From assembly GCF_000419765.1 (NCBI RefSeq), contig NZ_ATTQ01000017.1, positions 82,268 to 146,267 of the forward strand: a stretch of 64,000 bases of DNA. The letters run 5' to 3'. This stretch comes from Rhizobium mongolense USDA 1844. Lineage in GTDB: Bacteria; Pseudomonadota; Alphaproteobacteria; Rhizobiales; Rhizobiaceae. Of this stretch, positions 33,196 through 42,139 are shown piece after piece. The notes beneath the pieces are model-generated. The model made no database searches. It saw only the letters and a list, made by a program, of their open reading frames with translations, and was not told the origin of the DNA. The position numbers and the translations under genes were made by a program. The first letter of the stretch is position 1, and each line of letters begins with the position of its first letter.

Positions 33196-34239
33196 TCAGG
33201 GGGTGAAGCTGTCGCGGAAGATAAGTTCCGGAATGACCCTCTCGTAAGCAGGCGGCAAGTCCGGGCTGGCAAGCCGACGCTCGACAAGGTCGACGGCGCG
33301 CTGTGCCATGACGACCGGATCCTGGCGGAAAGTCGTAAGCCGGTAGCTGAGCCAGGCTGCCCCCGGCACATCATCAAAGCCGATCACGTCGACGTCTTCC
33401 GGTATCCGCAAGCCGAGCGTCTTTCGGACATGATCCATCAATCCGAAGGCAATCAAATCGTTGGCGCAATAGACCGCATCGGGTCTTTCGCCCCGGGAGA
33501 AGAGTTGACGCGCGGCATCGATGCCGCTGTCATAGTCGGAATCTATGCCGCGTCCGACTGAGACCGAAGCGCCGAATTCCTCGGCTGCCGCTAAGAAGGC
33601 ATCCTCGCGCTCTAAAATGCTGGACGTTGCCGACTGCGACGCTGCAACGGCAAGCCGCCGGTACCCCTTGTCGAAGAAGGCCGCCGCTGCATTGCGGGAC
33701 GCTTCGGCGTTTCCGGCACTGACATGATCCGCATCCGGTTCGGTGCGGCCGATGACCACCAGCGGCTGGCCGTTGCGATGCGCGATATCTACGAAGCTCG
33801 CGGGTGGGGATCCGGAAAGAATGATTGTTGCTTCGGCGCGGTGGCCGATCAATATCTTCTGGGCTGCAAGTAGTTCATCCTCGGTCTGGCCGGTATTGAT
33901 CAGGATCGGGATGCTGCCCCGCTTTATCAGCGCTTTTGCAAGTGCTGCGGCCAGATGGGCGCGAAAGCCGACTTCCGGCCGCGTCGCAACGATGCCGACC
34001 AGGCGGCTTTGATTCGCAAGGACGCCGCGTGCCAGATCGTTGACATGATAGCCGAGCTCCTCGGCAGCCTTCTGCACCCGCTCGCGGGTAGCGGGCGCAA
34101 CGCTTGCGCCTGGAGTGAACGTCCGTGAAACGGCGGAGCGTGAAACGCCCGCAAGCTGTGCGACTTGATCTGCGCTGGCAAATCGCATGCGCTCCTTGCG
34201 CTTGGTCTTCTTTCCGTCGTTCGTCGGGCCGTCTTTCAT
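33196..34239 (-). CDS. LacI-family regulator of the divergent sugar operon
   Basis: A 347-residue repressor with an N-terminal HTH (QVAQLAGVSRSAVSRTFTPG), a hinge (NDLARGVLANQSRLVGIVAT) and a ligand domain ending near ERVIPELIFRDS. It is divergent from the Gfo/Idh-isomerase-ABC operon starting at 34650, with two operator-like palindromes in between, so it very likely controls that operon. The start at 34239 (MKDGPTNDGKK) follows AAAGGA by six bases; ATG 34245 is close and possible. The natural inducer is unknown. Confidence 0.9.
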   Translation of the reverse strand: MKDGPTNDGKKTKRKERMRFASADQVAQLAGVSRSAVSRTFTPGASVAPATRERVQKAAEELGYHVNDLARGVLANQSRLVGIVATRPEVGFRAHLAAALAKALIKRGSIPILINTGQTEDELLAAQKILIGHRAEATIILSGSPPASFVDIAHRNGQPLVVIGRTEPDADHVSAGNAEASRNAAAAFFDKGYRRLAVAASQSATSSILEREDAFLAAAEEFGASVSVGRGIDSDYDSGIDAARQLFSRGERPDAVYCANDLIAFGLMDHVRKTLGLRIPEDVDVIGFDDVPGAAWLSYRLTTFRQDPVVMAQRAVDLVERRLASPDLPPAYERVIPELIFRDSFTP

Positions 34240-34559
34240 TGGCATTCCTTTATCCACCCGCGAAAGTATGTCTGCCGCCAGGAACCGCTTGATAATTAGC
34301 ATAAGCACCAAGGATGCAAGCATGCGCCGGCATCACTGCAATCTGCGTTGCACTGGCGCGTGCCGTGTAAAGCAGCAGTAGGTCGTCGTGGTTTGTCCCT
34401 CCCGTTGCATCGCCGTGCAACCTGGTTTGGGTTTAGTAAAATGTCCGTTTGACAGCCCGATGACATGCCGCCATGGCCGTGCTGCATTGCAATGTGAATT
34501 TGCCTAAGATCGCGCATTTAAAGCTGTTTTCCGCAGCATTTCGTCCGCACCGCCCTCTA

Positions 34560-34602
34560 TTGACAGCAAGAAACGTTTCCGCTTAGTATCGTAAACGTTT
34601 AC
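34560..34602 (+). promoter_or_regulatory. Sugar-operon promoter with twin LacI-type operators
   Basis: TTGACA (34560-34565) and TAGTAT (34584-34589) are 18 bp apart, a good sigma-70 promoter. One palindrome, GAAACGTTTC (34570-34579), sits in the spacer. A second, GTAAACGTTTAC (34591-34602, flanked C/G to 14 bp), covers the expected start site. Both share the AAACGTTT core of LacI-family operators. The rest of the 34240-34649 gap holds no gene. Confidence 0.75.
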
Positions 34603-34649
34603 GGGACACGCCGACGAGGAATTGCCGGACGCCGCCGCGGGAGGAAATC

Positions 34650-35684
34650 GTGACATTGAATGCAGTTCTGTGCGGTTGCGGAGCCATGTCCAAAGGCTGG
34701 CTGCGCGCCTTAAAGGAAACCCCGGCTCTAGCTGAAATGATCGAGGTCACCGGCCTCGTCGATGTGAACCTGCCTGCGGCCGAAGCGCTCACCTTAGAGT
34801 TCGGCCTGAACAGGGCCTCCATCGGCACCGATCTATCCAGCGTTATTGCAAAGGCGAGGGCGGATATCGTCTTTGACGTCGTCATCCCGGCTGCCCGTTT
34901 CAATGTCGTGTCAACGGCACTTAAGGCGGGATGCCATGTGCTGAGCGAAAAGCCGATGGCTACCTCGCTGGCGGAAGGAGCCGCCCTGATCGATCTTGCG
35001 GCAGAGACCGGCAAGATCCATGCGGTCATCCAGAACCGACGCTTCATTTCCGGTGTTCGCCGCATGCGCCGTTTTGTCGAAAGCGGTGCAATCGGTGATG
35101 TGACCGGGATCCATTGCGACTTCTTCATAGCCCCGCATTTCGGCGGCTTCCGCGAGGACATGGACAACGTCCTGCTTCTCGACATGGCGATCCATACCTT
35201 CGATGCCGCACGCTTTGTCGCCGGCAAGAAGCCGCTCGCCGTCTATTGCGTGGAGCGCAATCCAAAAGGGTCGTGGTATCGTCACGGCGCCTCTGCCAAC
35301 GCCACCTTTGAATTCTCCGACGATGTCGTTTTCACCTATCGCGGCTCCTGGTGCGCCGAAGGCCAGCGTACGAGCTGGGAGAGCCAGTGGCGTCTCGTCG
35401 GCTCCAAGGGAATGCTGACCTGGGACGGGGATGAAACATTCCGCGCCGCAGTTGCCGGCGAAGGGACGGGCCTGCTTCGCGGCGTGACGCCCGTCGACGT
35501 TCCTGGGCCGGAGCGGGACGAGGAGACGCGCGGCCATGCCAGCGTCATTGCCGGTTTCGTGGACGCCATCCGGACCGGCAAGCAGCCGGAAACGGCCAGC
35601 AGCGACAACATCAGAAGCCTTGCCATGGTCTTCGGCGCGATCGAGAGCGCTAGAACCGGCAAGCGCGTTGAAATTTCAGCATAA
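34650..35684 (+). CDS. Gfo/Idh/MocA-family oxidoreductase
   Basis: A 344-residue NAD(P)-dependent sugar oxidoreductase. The Rossmann start is AVLCGCGAMSKGWLRAL and the family motif is in CHVLSEKPMATSLAEGAALI (EKP). The C-terminal alpha/beta domain binds substrate. Relatives oxidise sugars or sugar acids, often to 3-keto intermediates. It is the first gene of the operon behind the twin LacI operators. With the isomerase and ABC genes downstream it probably processes the imported sugar. The exact substrate cannot be read from the sequence. Confidence 0.88.
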   Translation: MTLNAVLCGCGAMSKGWLRALKETPALAEMIEVTGLVDVNLPAAEALTLEFGLNRASIGTDLSSVIAKARADIVFDVVIPAARFNVVSTALKAGCHVLSEKPMATSLAEGAALIDLAAETGKIHAVIQNRRFISGVRRMRRFVESGAIGDVTGIHCDFFIAPHFGGFREDMDNVLLLDMAIHTFDAARFVAGKKPLAVYCVERNPKGSWYRHGASANATFEFSDDVVFTYRGSWCAEGQRTSWESQWRLVGSKGMLTWDGDETFRAAVAGEGTGLLRGVTPVDVPGPERDEETRGHASVIAGFVDAIRTGKQPETASSDNIRSLAMVFGAIESARTGKRVEISA

Positions 35685-35695
35685 GGAATGAGATC

Positions 35696-36598
35696 GTGAG
35701 CAATCCTGCAAAATCCATCCGTATCGGAACTATGGTCAGCGCGTCCAAGGGCGGCGCCGACAAGCGCATCGGCCAGATCGCCGATATGGGGTTTGAGAGC
35801 TTCGAGCCCTTCTTCTGGCAGACGACCAACGGGCAGGATCTCGCCGAGCTCGGCAAACGCTCCCGCGACGCGATCGGCGATCGCGACATTACAATCTCGA
35901 CGCTCGGCATGTTCGGCAATCCACTGGAAGAAACCGATATCGACTTGCAGACCCTGCAGGGCTGGAAGGATTGCATCGACAATGCCCATCATTTTGGCGC
36001 CACCTGCGTTGCCGGCTTTACCGGCCGCATTCGTGGTAAACCGCTGACCGACAGCCTGCCGCGCTACAAGCAAATCTGGAGCGAGCTTGCCAAGCGCGCC
36101 GCCGACAAGGGCATCAAGATCGCCTTCGAAAACTGCGCGATGGACGGCAACTGGGCAACCGGTGACTGGAACATCGCGCATAATCCGGATGCCTGGGAGC
36201 TGATCTTCAATGAGACGCCGGACGACAATATCGGCCTTGAGTGGGAACCCTGCCACCAGATGGTCTACCTGATCGAGCCGCTGCCGCAGATCCGAAAGTG
36301 GGCAAAGAAAATCTTCCATGTCCACGGCAAGGATGCGACGATCCGCTGGGATGTCATCAAGGAGCATGGCATCTTCGGCAAGGAAAAGTTCGTCTTCATG
36401 CGCACGCCGGGTTTCGGTGACAGCAACTGGACGGACATCATTTCGGAGCTGCGTCTGGCCGGCTGGTCGGGCTCGATCGATATCGAAGGCTGGCACGATC
36501 CGGTTTACCGCGACGTGCTGGAGATGACGGGTCAGGTCTACGCTCTGAATTATCTGAAGCATGCCCGGGGCGGCGATTTCGTCGCCGATCCGGTTTGA
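35696..36598 (+). CDS. Sugar phosphate isomerase/epimerase (xylose-isomerase-like TIM barrel)
   Basis: A 300-residue protein of the AP-endonuclease-2/xylose-isomerase-like family. GFESFEPFFW, KGIKIAFENCAMDGNW, GLEWEPCHQMVYL, KIFHVHGKDA and GSIDIEGWHDPVY show the TIM-barrel strands carrying the metal ligands (Glu, Glu/His, His, Glu). It starts with GTG at 35696, 11 bp after the oxidoreductase, behind AAGGAATGAG. It is likely to isomerise or epimerise the keto-sugar made by its partner. Relatives act on 3-keto-glycosides, inosose or tagatose, so the substrate is open. Confidence 0.87.
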   Translation: MSNPAKSIRIGTMVSASKGGADKRIGQIADMGFESFEPFFWQTTNGQDLAELGKRSRDAIGDRDITISTLGMFGNPLEETDIDLQTLQGWKDCIDNAHHFGATCVAGFTGRIRGKPLTDSLPRYKQIWSELAKRAADKGIKIAFENCAMDGNWATGDWNIAHNPDAWELIFNETPDDNIGLEWEPCHQMVYLIEPLPQIRKWAKKIFHVHGKDATIRWDVIKEHGIFGKEKFVFMRTPGFGDSNWTDIISELRLAGWSGSIDIEGWHDPVYRDVLEMTGQVYALNYLKHARGGDFVADPV

Positions 36599-36663
36599 TC
36601 ATACCGCGCCCGGCAAGGAGGATTTTGCCGGGCAGTCGGGGATAACCACAAAGGAGGAGAACC

Positions 36664-37896
36664 ATGGCTATCCGCAAATTCGCAGTTCTGGGCGCTTTGG
36701 CACTTGCCGGCGTCTCGCTCTTCGGTCTTTCAGCCAAGGCCGAAGACGTTACCATCAGCGTCTGGTCGCTTGATCGCGACATTCAACCGGCGCCCAATCT
36801 CGTCAAGGAATTCAACGCCCAGAACAACGGCATTAAGATCGAGTACCGCCTGATCCAGTTCGATGACGTCGTCACCGAAGCGATGCGCGCCTATGCCTCC
36901 GGGCAGGCGCCTGACATCATTGCCGTCGACAATCCGGAGCACGCGATGTTCGCTTCGCGTGGCGCCTTCCTCGATCTGACCGACATGATCTCGAAGTCGA
37001 CCGTGATCAAGCCGGAGAATTATTTTCCCGGGCCGCTGAAGTCGGTCGAATGGGACGGGAAATACTATGGCGTGCCGAAAGCGACCAATACGATCGCCCT
37101 CTACTACAACAAGGATATGTTCAAGGCGAAGGGCCTCGACCCGAACAAGCCGCCGCAGACCTGGGACGAGCTCGTTGAAGACGCGCGCAAACTGACCGAT
37201 CCGGCTAAGAACGTCTACGGCCTGGCCTTCTCTGCAAAAGCCAACGAGGAGGGCACCTTCCAGTTCCTTCCCTGGGCCCAAATGGGCGGTGGCGGCTACG
37301 AGAACATCAATGCCGACGGTGCGGTCAAGGCGCTTGAGACCTGGAAGACCATTATGGACGAGAAGCTTGCCTCGCCGGATACACTGACGCGGGGCCAGTG
37401 GGACTCGACCGGCACCTTCAATTCCGGCAATGCAGCAATGGCGATCTCCGGTCCGTGGGAACTCGACCGCATGGTGAAGGAAGCCAAGTTCGATTGGGGT
37501 GTGACACTGCTTCCGGTTCCGAAGGCAGGAGCGGACCGCTCGTCGGCCATGGGCGACTTCAACTGGGCGATTTTCGCAAGCTCCAAGCACCCGGCCGAAG
37601 CCTTCAAGGCGCTTGAATATTTCGCCTCTCAGGACGACAAGTTGTTCAAGAACTACGGCCAGCTTCCGGCCCGTTCCGACATCACCATCCCGGCGACCGG
37701 CGAAAAGCTGAAGGATGACGCTCTCAAGGTCTTCCTCGAGCAGCTGAAATATGCAAAGCCCCGCGGCCCGCACCCGCAGTGGCCGAAGATCTCCAAGGCG
37801 ATCCAGGACGCAATCCAGGCCGCGTTGACTGGCCAGATGAGCGCCAAGGAGGCACTCGATCAGGCCGCCGACAAAATCAAGGCCGTTCTTGGATAA
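36664..37896 (+). CDS. Sugar ABC transporter substrate-binding protein (CUT1 type)
   Basis: A 410-residue periplasmic binding protein with a clear signal peptide (KFAVLGALALAGVSLFGLSA, cleavage near AKAE). The mature part begins VTISVWSLDRD; YGVPKATNTIALYYNKDMF and TWDELVEDARKLTD are typical of family 1 solute-binding proteins for oligosaccharides and polyols. A strong AAAGGAGGAG precedes the ATG. It is third in the operon. The large size fits a di- or oligosaccharide or glycoside ligand. Confidence 0.92.
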   Translation: MAIRKFAVLGALALAGVSLFGLSAKAEDVTISVWSLDRDIQPAPNLVKEFNAQNNGIKIEYRLIQFDDVVTEAMRAYASGQAPDIIAVDNPEHAMFASRGAFLDLTDMISKSTVIKPENYFPGPLKSVEWDGKYYGVPKATNTIALYYNKDMFKAKGLDPNKPPQTWDELVEDARKLTDPAKNVYGLAFSAKANEEGTFQFLPWAQMGGGGYENINADGAVKALETWKTIMDEKLASPDTLTRGQWDSTGTFNSGNAAMAISGPWELDRMVKEAKFDWGVTLLPVPKAGADRSSAMGDFNWAIFASSKHPAEAFKALEYFASQDDKLFKNYGQLPARSDITIPATGEKLKDDALKVFLEQLKYAKPRGPHPQWPKISKAIQDAIQAALTGQMSAKEALDQAADKIKAVLG

Positions 37897-37921
37897 TTCG
37901 CACCCAGTCAATCGCTTCGTC

Positions 37922-37942
37922 TTCTCCCCGCTCCGGGGAGAA
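37922..37942 (+). repeat. Hairpin between binding-protein and permease genes
   Basis: A perfect 9-bp stem (TTCTCCCCG / CGGGGAGAA) with a 3-base loop sits in the 130-bp gap after the binding-protein gene. Hairpins in this place commonly protect the upstream message so that the binding protein is made in excess over the permeases. Confidence 0.6.
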
Positions 37943-38026
37943 GGAGAGTGTCAACCATTTCCTCCCGGCAGGGGCTGTCTTCCGCGAGAGCGCCAGGCAG
38001 CCCCGTTCGGAGTTATCGGAGGCCCC

Positions 38027-38929
38027 ATGAAGAGGATACTGATGAGCGTCAAGGACGGCCGCGGTTTCGATATCGTGCTTGTCGCCTTTCCGCTCGGCTT
38101 TCTGTTCCTGATGGCGGGTCTGCCGCTCATCTACAATGTTGTGATGAGCTTCCAGGAGGTTGACATGTTCAGCCTCGGGACCTTCTCGCGCCCCTTCGTC
38201 GGCTTCAAGAATTACACGGATCTCTTTGCGCAGCCCGAGACGCTGGGGATCTTTTACAACACGCTGATCTTCGTCACCGGCTCGATCGCAGGTCAGTTCC
38301 TGATCGGTTTCGGGCTTGCGTTGTTCTTCTGGGTGAACTTTCCCGGCGCGTCGTGGCTGCGCGGTCTCTTCCTCGTGTCCTGGGTCATGCCGGGCCTCGT
38401 TGTCGGTGCCATCTGGAACTGGATTTTGTCAGGCGACTTCGGCGTGCTCAATTTCATCCTGCGAGAAAGCGGCATCATCTCGGGAAACATCTTCTGGCGT
38501 TCCGACCCGCACTATTCGCTTTTTGCCGTCATTATTGCCAATATCTGGCTCGGCACTTCCTTCAACATGATTCTTTTATCCGTCGGCCTTTCGGCCATCC
38601 CCGGCGATCTCTATGAGGCTGCAGAACTTGATGGTGCGAATGCCTGGCAGCGCTTCTGGACCATCACTCTGCCGATGATGCGCTCGACGATCGGCGCCAT
38701 CATCGCCCTTGGCCTGATTTTCACGCTGCAACAGTTCGACCTCTTTGCCGCGATCACCTCTGGCGGGCCGAACAATTCCTCAAATGTAACGCAATACTGG
38801 GCCTGGGACTTGTCTTTCCGCCAATATGATTTCGCCAAGGGTGCCACGATCTCCGTCATCATGATCGTCTTCGTCATGATCGCCTCGATCGTCTATGTCC
38901 GCTCGACACGCCATGAGGTGCGCGGATGA
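38027..38929 (+). CDS. Sugar ABC transporter permease 1 (MalF type)
   Basis: A 300-residue inner-membrane permease with about six hydrophobic helices, the first being FPLGFLFLMAGLPLIYNVVM. The EAA loop that contacts the ATPase reads YEAAELDGANAWQRFWTITL. The start at 38027 has GGAGG just upstream; the frame extends to 37889 but that part covers the intergenic hairpin. The gene overlaps the next permease by four bases (ATGA). It forms the channel with its partner. Confidence 0.93.
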   Translation: MKRILMSVKDGRGFDIVLVAFPLGFLFLMAGLPLIYNVVMSFQEVDMFSLGTFSRPFVGFKNYTDLFAQPETLGIFYNTLIFVTGSIAGQFLIGFGLALFFWVNFPGASWLRGLFLVSWVMPGLVVGAIWNWILSGDFGVLNFILRESGIISGNIFWRSDPHYSLFAVIIANIWLGTSFNMILLSVGLSAIPGDLYEAAELDGANAWQRFWTITLPMMRSTIGAIIALGLIFTLQQFDLFAAITSGGPNNSSNVTQYWAWDLSFRQYDFAKGATISVIMIVFVMIASIVYVRSTRHEVRG

Positions 38930-39753
38930 GCGATACAAACCGCAACCGACTGATGTTCGCGATCGCCATCGCCATGGCGGCGATCTATCTCTTTCCGCTC
39001 TACTGGATGTACATCACGGCGCTGAAAAGCGGCTCGGAGATGTTCGCCACGCCGCCGAGCTTCTGGCCGTCTTCTCCGCAATGGAGCACCTATGCCTATG
39101 TCTGGGAGAGCCGGAACATGGGCCGCTATCTCTGGAATTCGCTGGTGATTGCACTCGGTTCGGTGGCGCTCATCACCATTCTCGGCGTTGGCTGCGCCTA
39201 CGTGCTGGCGCGTTATCGCAGCATCTGGGTGGATATCGGCCTGTTCCTGATCCTCATGCTGCAGGTTCTTCCGGCCTCCCTGATGGTTACACCGATCTTC
39301 GTCGGTTTCTCGCAGCTCGGCATGCTCAACTATCCGCGCCTTGCCGTTATCATCGCCATTGCAGCAAAAAGCATGCCCTTCTTCGTCGTCCTCGTCCGCG
39401 CCACCTTCATGGCCGTGCCGCAGGAACTCGAAGAGGCCGCTCTTGTCGACGGCAATTCCCGCATCGGCGCCTTCTTCAACATCGTCCTGCCGCTGGCGCG
39501 CAACGGCATCCTCGTTAGCGCGATCCTCATCTTCATGCAGGCCTTCGGCGAATTCGTCTATGCGAAATCGATGATCCAGGCAGCCGAGCTTCAGCCGGCG
39601 AGTGTCGGTCTCAATTCCTTCATGGGACCAAACACCAACGAGTGGAACAACATCATGGCCTACGCCACGATGTATGTAACGCCGATCCTCGCCATTTTCG
39701 TTCTCTTGCAGCGCCGCATCGTATCCGGCCTCACCTCGGGAGCCCTCAAATGA
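38926..39753 (+). CDS. Sugar ABC transporter permease 2 (MalG type)
   Basis: A 275-residue inner-membrane permease, starting FAIAIAMAAIYLFPLYWMYI as MalG-type proteins do. The EAA loop is LEEAALVDGNSRIGAFFNIV. About six transmembrane segments. ATGA overlaps occur at both ends, with permease 1 and with the ATPase gene, so translation of the three is coupled. Confidence 0.93.
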   Translation: MSDTNRNRLMFAIAIAMAAIYLFPLYWMYITALKSGSEMFATPPSFWPSSPQWSTYAYVWESRNMGRYLWNSLVIALGSVALITILGVGCAYVLARYRSIWVDIGLFLILMLQVLPASLMVTPIFVGFSQLGMLNYPRLAVIIAIAAKSMPFFVVLVRATFMAVPQELEEAALVDGNSRIGAFFNIVLPLARNGILVSAILIFMQAFGEFVYAKSMIQAAELQPASVGLNSFMGPNTNEWNNIMAYATMYVTPILAIFVLLQRRIVSGLTSGALK

Positions 39754-40820
39754 CCACTCAGATCGAGCTTGCCGGCGTCAACAAGCATTACGGCGCCTTC
39801 CACGCTCTCAAGAACATCAACCTGTCGATTGCCAAGGGGACGTTCGTGGCGCTCGTCGGCCCTTCCGGCTGCGGCAAGTCCACGCTTCTGCGGTCTCTCG
39901 CGGGCCTTGAAAGCATCTCTGAGGGCGATCTTAAGATCGCTGGGGAGCTGATGAACAACGTGCCGCCGCGCAAGCGCGACGTGGCAATGGTCTTCCAGTC
40001 CTACGCGCTTTATCCGCATATGACCGTCGAGCAGAATCTCACATATAGTCTGCGCATCCGCGGTGTCGCCAAAGCCGAGGCCAAGAAAGCCGCCGAGGAA
40101 GTCGCTGCCACTACCGGCCTGTCGCATCTCCTGAAACGCTATCCGCGCGAACTTTCAGGCGGCCAGCGCCAGCGCGTCGCCATGAGCCGCGCCATCATCC
40201 GTCATCCGAAGGCATTCCTCTTTGACGAACCGCTTTCCAATCTGGATGCGGCGCTGCGCGTCCATATGCGCAAGGAAATCCGTGCGTTGCACGACCGGCT
40301 TCATGCGACTTCCGTTTACGTTACCCACGACCAGATCGAGGCGATGACCATGGCCGATCACGTCGTCGTCATGCGCGAGGGCGTCATCGAGCAGCAGGGA
40401 AGGCCGCTTGATCTCTACGACACGCCTGCCAACAAATTCGTCGCCGGCTTCATCGGCTCGCCCGCAATGAACTTCATCCCGGCGATCGTCGGCGCAGATG
40501 GCGCAAGCCTGACGCTCGACCTCGGCCCGATGAAGCACCAGTTGACGATTTCCAGCAAACTAGAACCCGGCCGCAAAGTGACCGCCGGCATTCGCCCCGA
40601 GCATATCGGCATCACCGGCCAAGGGCAGGGCACCTTCGACGTTCCGGTCGCTGTCGTGGAAACCACGGGTTCTTCGACCTTCATCACCGCGGCGACCGGA
40701 CCTGAACTTACCATTGTCGAAACCGGTCGCGGAAATGCACGGGCAGGAGATACTATCGGCGTGATTGTCGATCCGCAGAAGCTTCACCTCTTCGATGAGA
40801 CAAGCGGCGTCAGGATCTGA
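39750..40820 (+). CDS. Sugar ABC transporter ATP-binding protein (MalK/UgpC type)
   Basis: A 356-residue ATPase. Walker A is GPSGCGKST (about residues 37-45), the signature is RELSGGQRQRVAMSRAI, Walker B is FLFDEPLSNLD, and the switch His is in VYVTHDQIEAMTM. The C-terminal MalK/UgpC-type TOBE domain (about 240-356) has IRPEHIGI and VVETTGSSTFI. The start at 39750 overlaps the permease stop. The stop codon lies inside a terminator stem. Some rhizobial MsmX-like ATPases serve several importers, so it could have more than one partner. Confidence 0.94.
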   Translation: MTTQIELAGVNKHYGAFHALKNINLSIAKGTFVALVGPSGCGKSTLLRSLAGLESISEGDLKIAGELMNNVPPRKRDVAMVFQSYALYPHMTVEQNLTYSLRIRGVAKAEAKKAAEEVAATTGLSHLLKRYPRELSGGQRQRVAMSRAIIRHPKAFLFDEPLSNLDAALRVHMRKEIRALHDRLHATSVYVTHDQIEAMTMADHVVVMREGVIEQQGRPLDLYDTPANKFVAGFIGSPAMNFIPAIVGADGASLTLDLGPMKHQLTISSKLEPGRKVTAGIRPEHIGITGQGQGTFDVPVAVVETTGSSTFITAATGPELTIVETGRGNARAGDTIGVIVDPQKLHLFDETSGVRI

Positions 40821-40830
40821 CGCCGCCTTT
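40804..40830 (+). terminator. Terminator overlapping the ATPase stop codon
   Basis: A perfect 10-bp stem (GCGGCGTCAG / CTGACGCCGC) with a 3-base loop includes the TGA at 40818-40820. It is followed by CTTTC. It ends the sugar operon just before the convergent aldo/keto reductase gene (ends at 40837). Confidence 0.65.
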
Positions 40831-40836
40831 CAAGGT

Positions 40837-41868
40837 TCAGCGTCCGCCTTCTATCTTGCGGTGGCGCTGGTTGATGCCATGCTCACCATAGGGATATTGC
40901 CCGGGCGTCGGCGCGCTGACCTCGTTAAGCCTGGTGGTCTCCTCAAGTGAAAGCGCAAGGCTGGCGGCATTGAGGTTGTCGGCGAGCTGCTCAGGATTTC
41001 GCGCGCCGAGGATGACGGAGGTCACTGCCGGGCGTGCCGCCGTCCAGGCAAGAGCCACCTGCGCCATGCTGACGCCGTGGGCTCTCGCAATCTCCTCGAC
41101 CACCCCAATAACTGCCCAGGTGCGCTCCTGCGCATTGCGGGCTTCGAAGGCTTCGCCGCCGCGGGTTGGATTTTCGCCAAGACGGGTTGCGCCGGTCGGC
41201 ATCTGATCACGCTTGTACTTGCCAGTCAGCCAGCCGCCGCCAAGCGGTGACCAAGGAAGCAACCCCAGGCCGGCATCCTGGCAGGCGGCGACGATTTCAA
41301 GCTCGATATCGCGCATCAGCAAATTGTATTGCGGCTGCAGCGTGACCGGCCGTGTGTAGCCGCGCGCCTTGGCAATTTCGGAAGCCTTGGCAATGTGCCA
41401 GGCGACATAGTTGGAAAAACCGTAGTAGCCGATCTTGCCCGCTGAAACGGCGTCATCGAGAAAGCGCAGGGTCTCCTCGATCGGCGTCAGCGCGTCCCAA
41501 GCATGCATCTGGTAAAGATCGATATGCTCGATGCCCAAGCGACGAAGCGAATCGTTGAGCGCCTGGTTAAGATGTCTGCGTGAGAGACCGATATCGTTCG
41601 GACCCGGACCCATCGGGAAGCGGCCTTTGGTCGCGATCACGGCCTGCTTTGCCTCGGTCGGCCGCGTCTTCAGCCAGCGGCCGATGATCTCTTCGGACTT
41701 CCCAGCGCTATAAACGTCGGCGGTATCGATGAAATTGCCGCCCCAGGCGAAATAATCGTCGAGCAGCTTGAAAGAGGCGGCCTCGTCCGCCTCCGCACCA
41801 AAGGTCATCGTGCCGAGACAATAGGCGCTCACGATAGTGCCGCTTTGGCCGAGTTTGCGATAATCCAT
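40837..41868 (-). CDS. Aldo/keto reductase
   Basis: A 343-residue NADPH-dependent oxidoreductase. The catalytic tetrad is visible: Asp and Tyr in FIDTADVYSAGKSEEIIG, Lys in VIATKGRFPMG, and His in YQMHAWDALTP. The C-terminal cofactor site is VTSVILGARNPEQLADNL. The start at 41868 is set by AGGAGG seven bases upstream; an in-frame ATG at 41913 lies further out. It is convergent with the sugar operon and divergent from a LysR gene that probably regulates it. The substrate is unknown. Confidence 0.92.
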   Translation of the reverse strand: MDYRKLGQSGTIVSAYCLGTMTFGAEADEAASFKLLDDYFAWGGNFIDTADVYSAGKSEEIIGRWLKTRPTEAKQAVIATKGRFPMGPGPNDIGLSRRHLNQALNDSLRRLGIEHIDLYQMHAWDALTPIEETLRFLDDAVSAGKIGYYGFSNYVAWHIAKASEIAKARGYTRPVTLQPQYNLLMRDIELEIVAACQDAGLGLLPWSPLGGGWLTGKYKRDQMPTGATRLGENPTRGGEAFEARNAQERTWAVIGVVEEIARAHGVSMAQVALAWTAARPAVTSVILGARNPEQLADNLNAASLALSLEETTRLNEVSAPTPGQYPYGEHGINQRHRKIEGGR

Positions 41869-42139
41869 GTTAACCTCCTGATACATCAAAGCCGCGACAC
41901 CAAGGGCGGCCACTGTCTCGCATCATCGGCACTGATGGCCGCCGTGCTGCAGCCAACGCTTCTTTTCTTGCGCAGCTGTCGGAAAGGACAGCGTCGAGAA
42001 GACCGTCATGAACGAATAGGTTGATCACGTGAGGTAGAAGCAATGCCGAAACGCCGCGAGAGAATGCGTCAGGCGCTTCCATCTTTCAAACGGAAGATTT
42101 AGATGAGATTGATCAATATGTGTGAAAAATGAGGCTCCA
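41869..42139. promoter_or_regulatory. Divergent promoter region, aldo/keto reductase and LysR
   Basis: About 270 bp without a gene. Near the LysR end an AT-rich stretch contains TTGATCAA (about 42110-42117) with a flanking LysR-like T-rich/A-rich layout. Control of both genes from here is likely but no exact box is proven. Confidence 0.35.

Noticed and set aside
34404..34494. Small palindromes GTTGCA-6-TGCAAC and CATTGCAATG upstream of the sugar promoter
   Set aside because: They are short and further from the promoter than the AAACGTTT pair. They could be extra LacI-family sites but the evidence is too thin for a feature.
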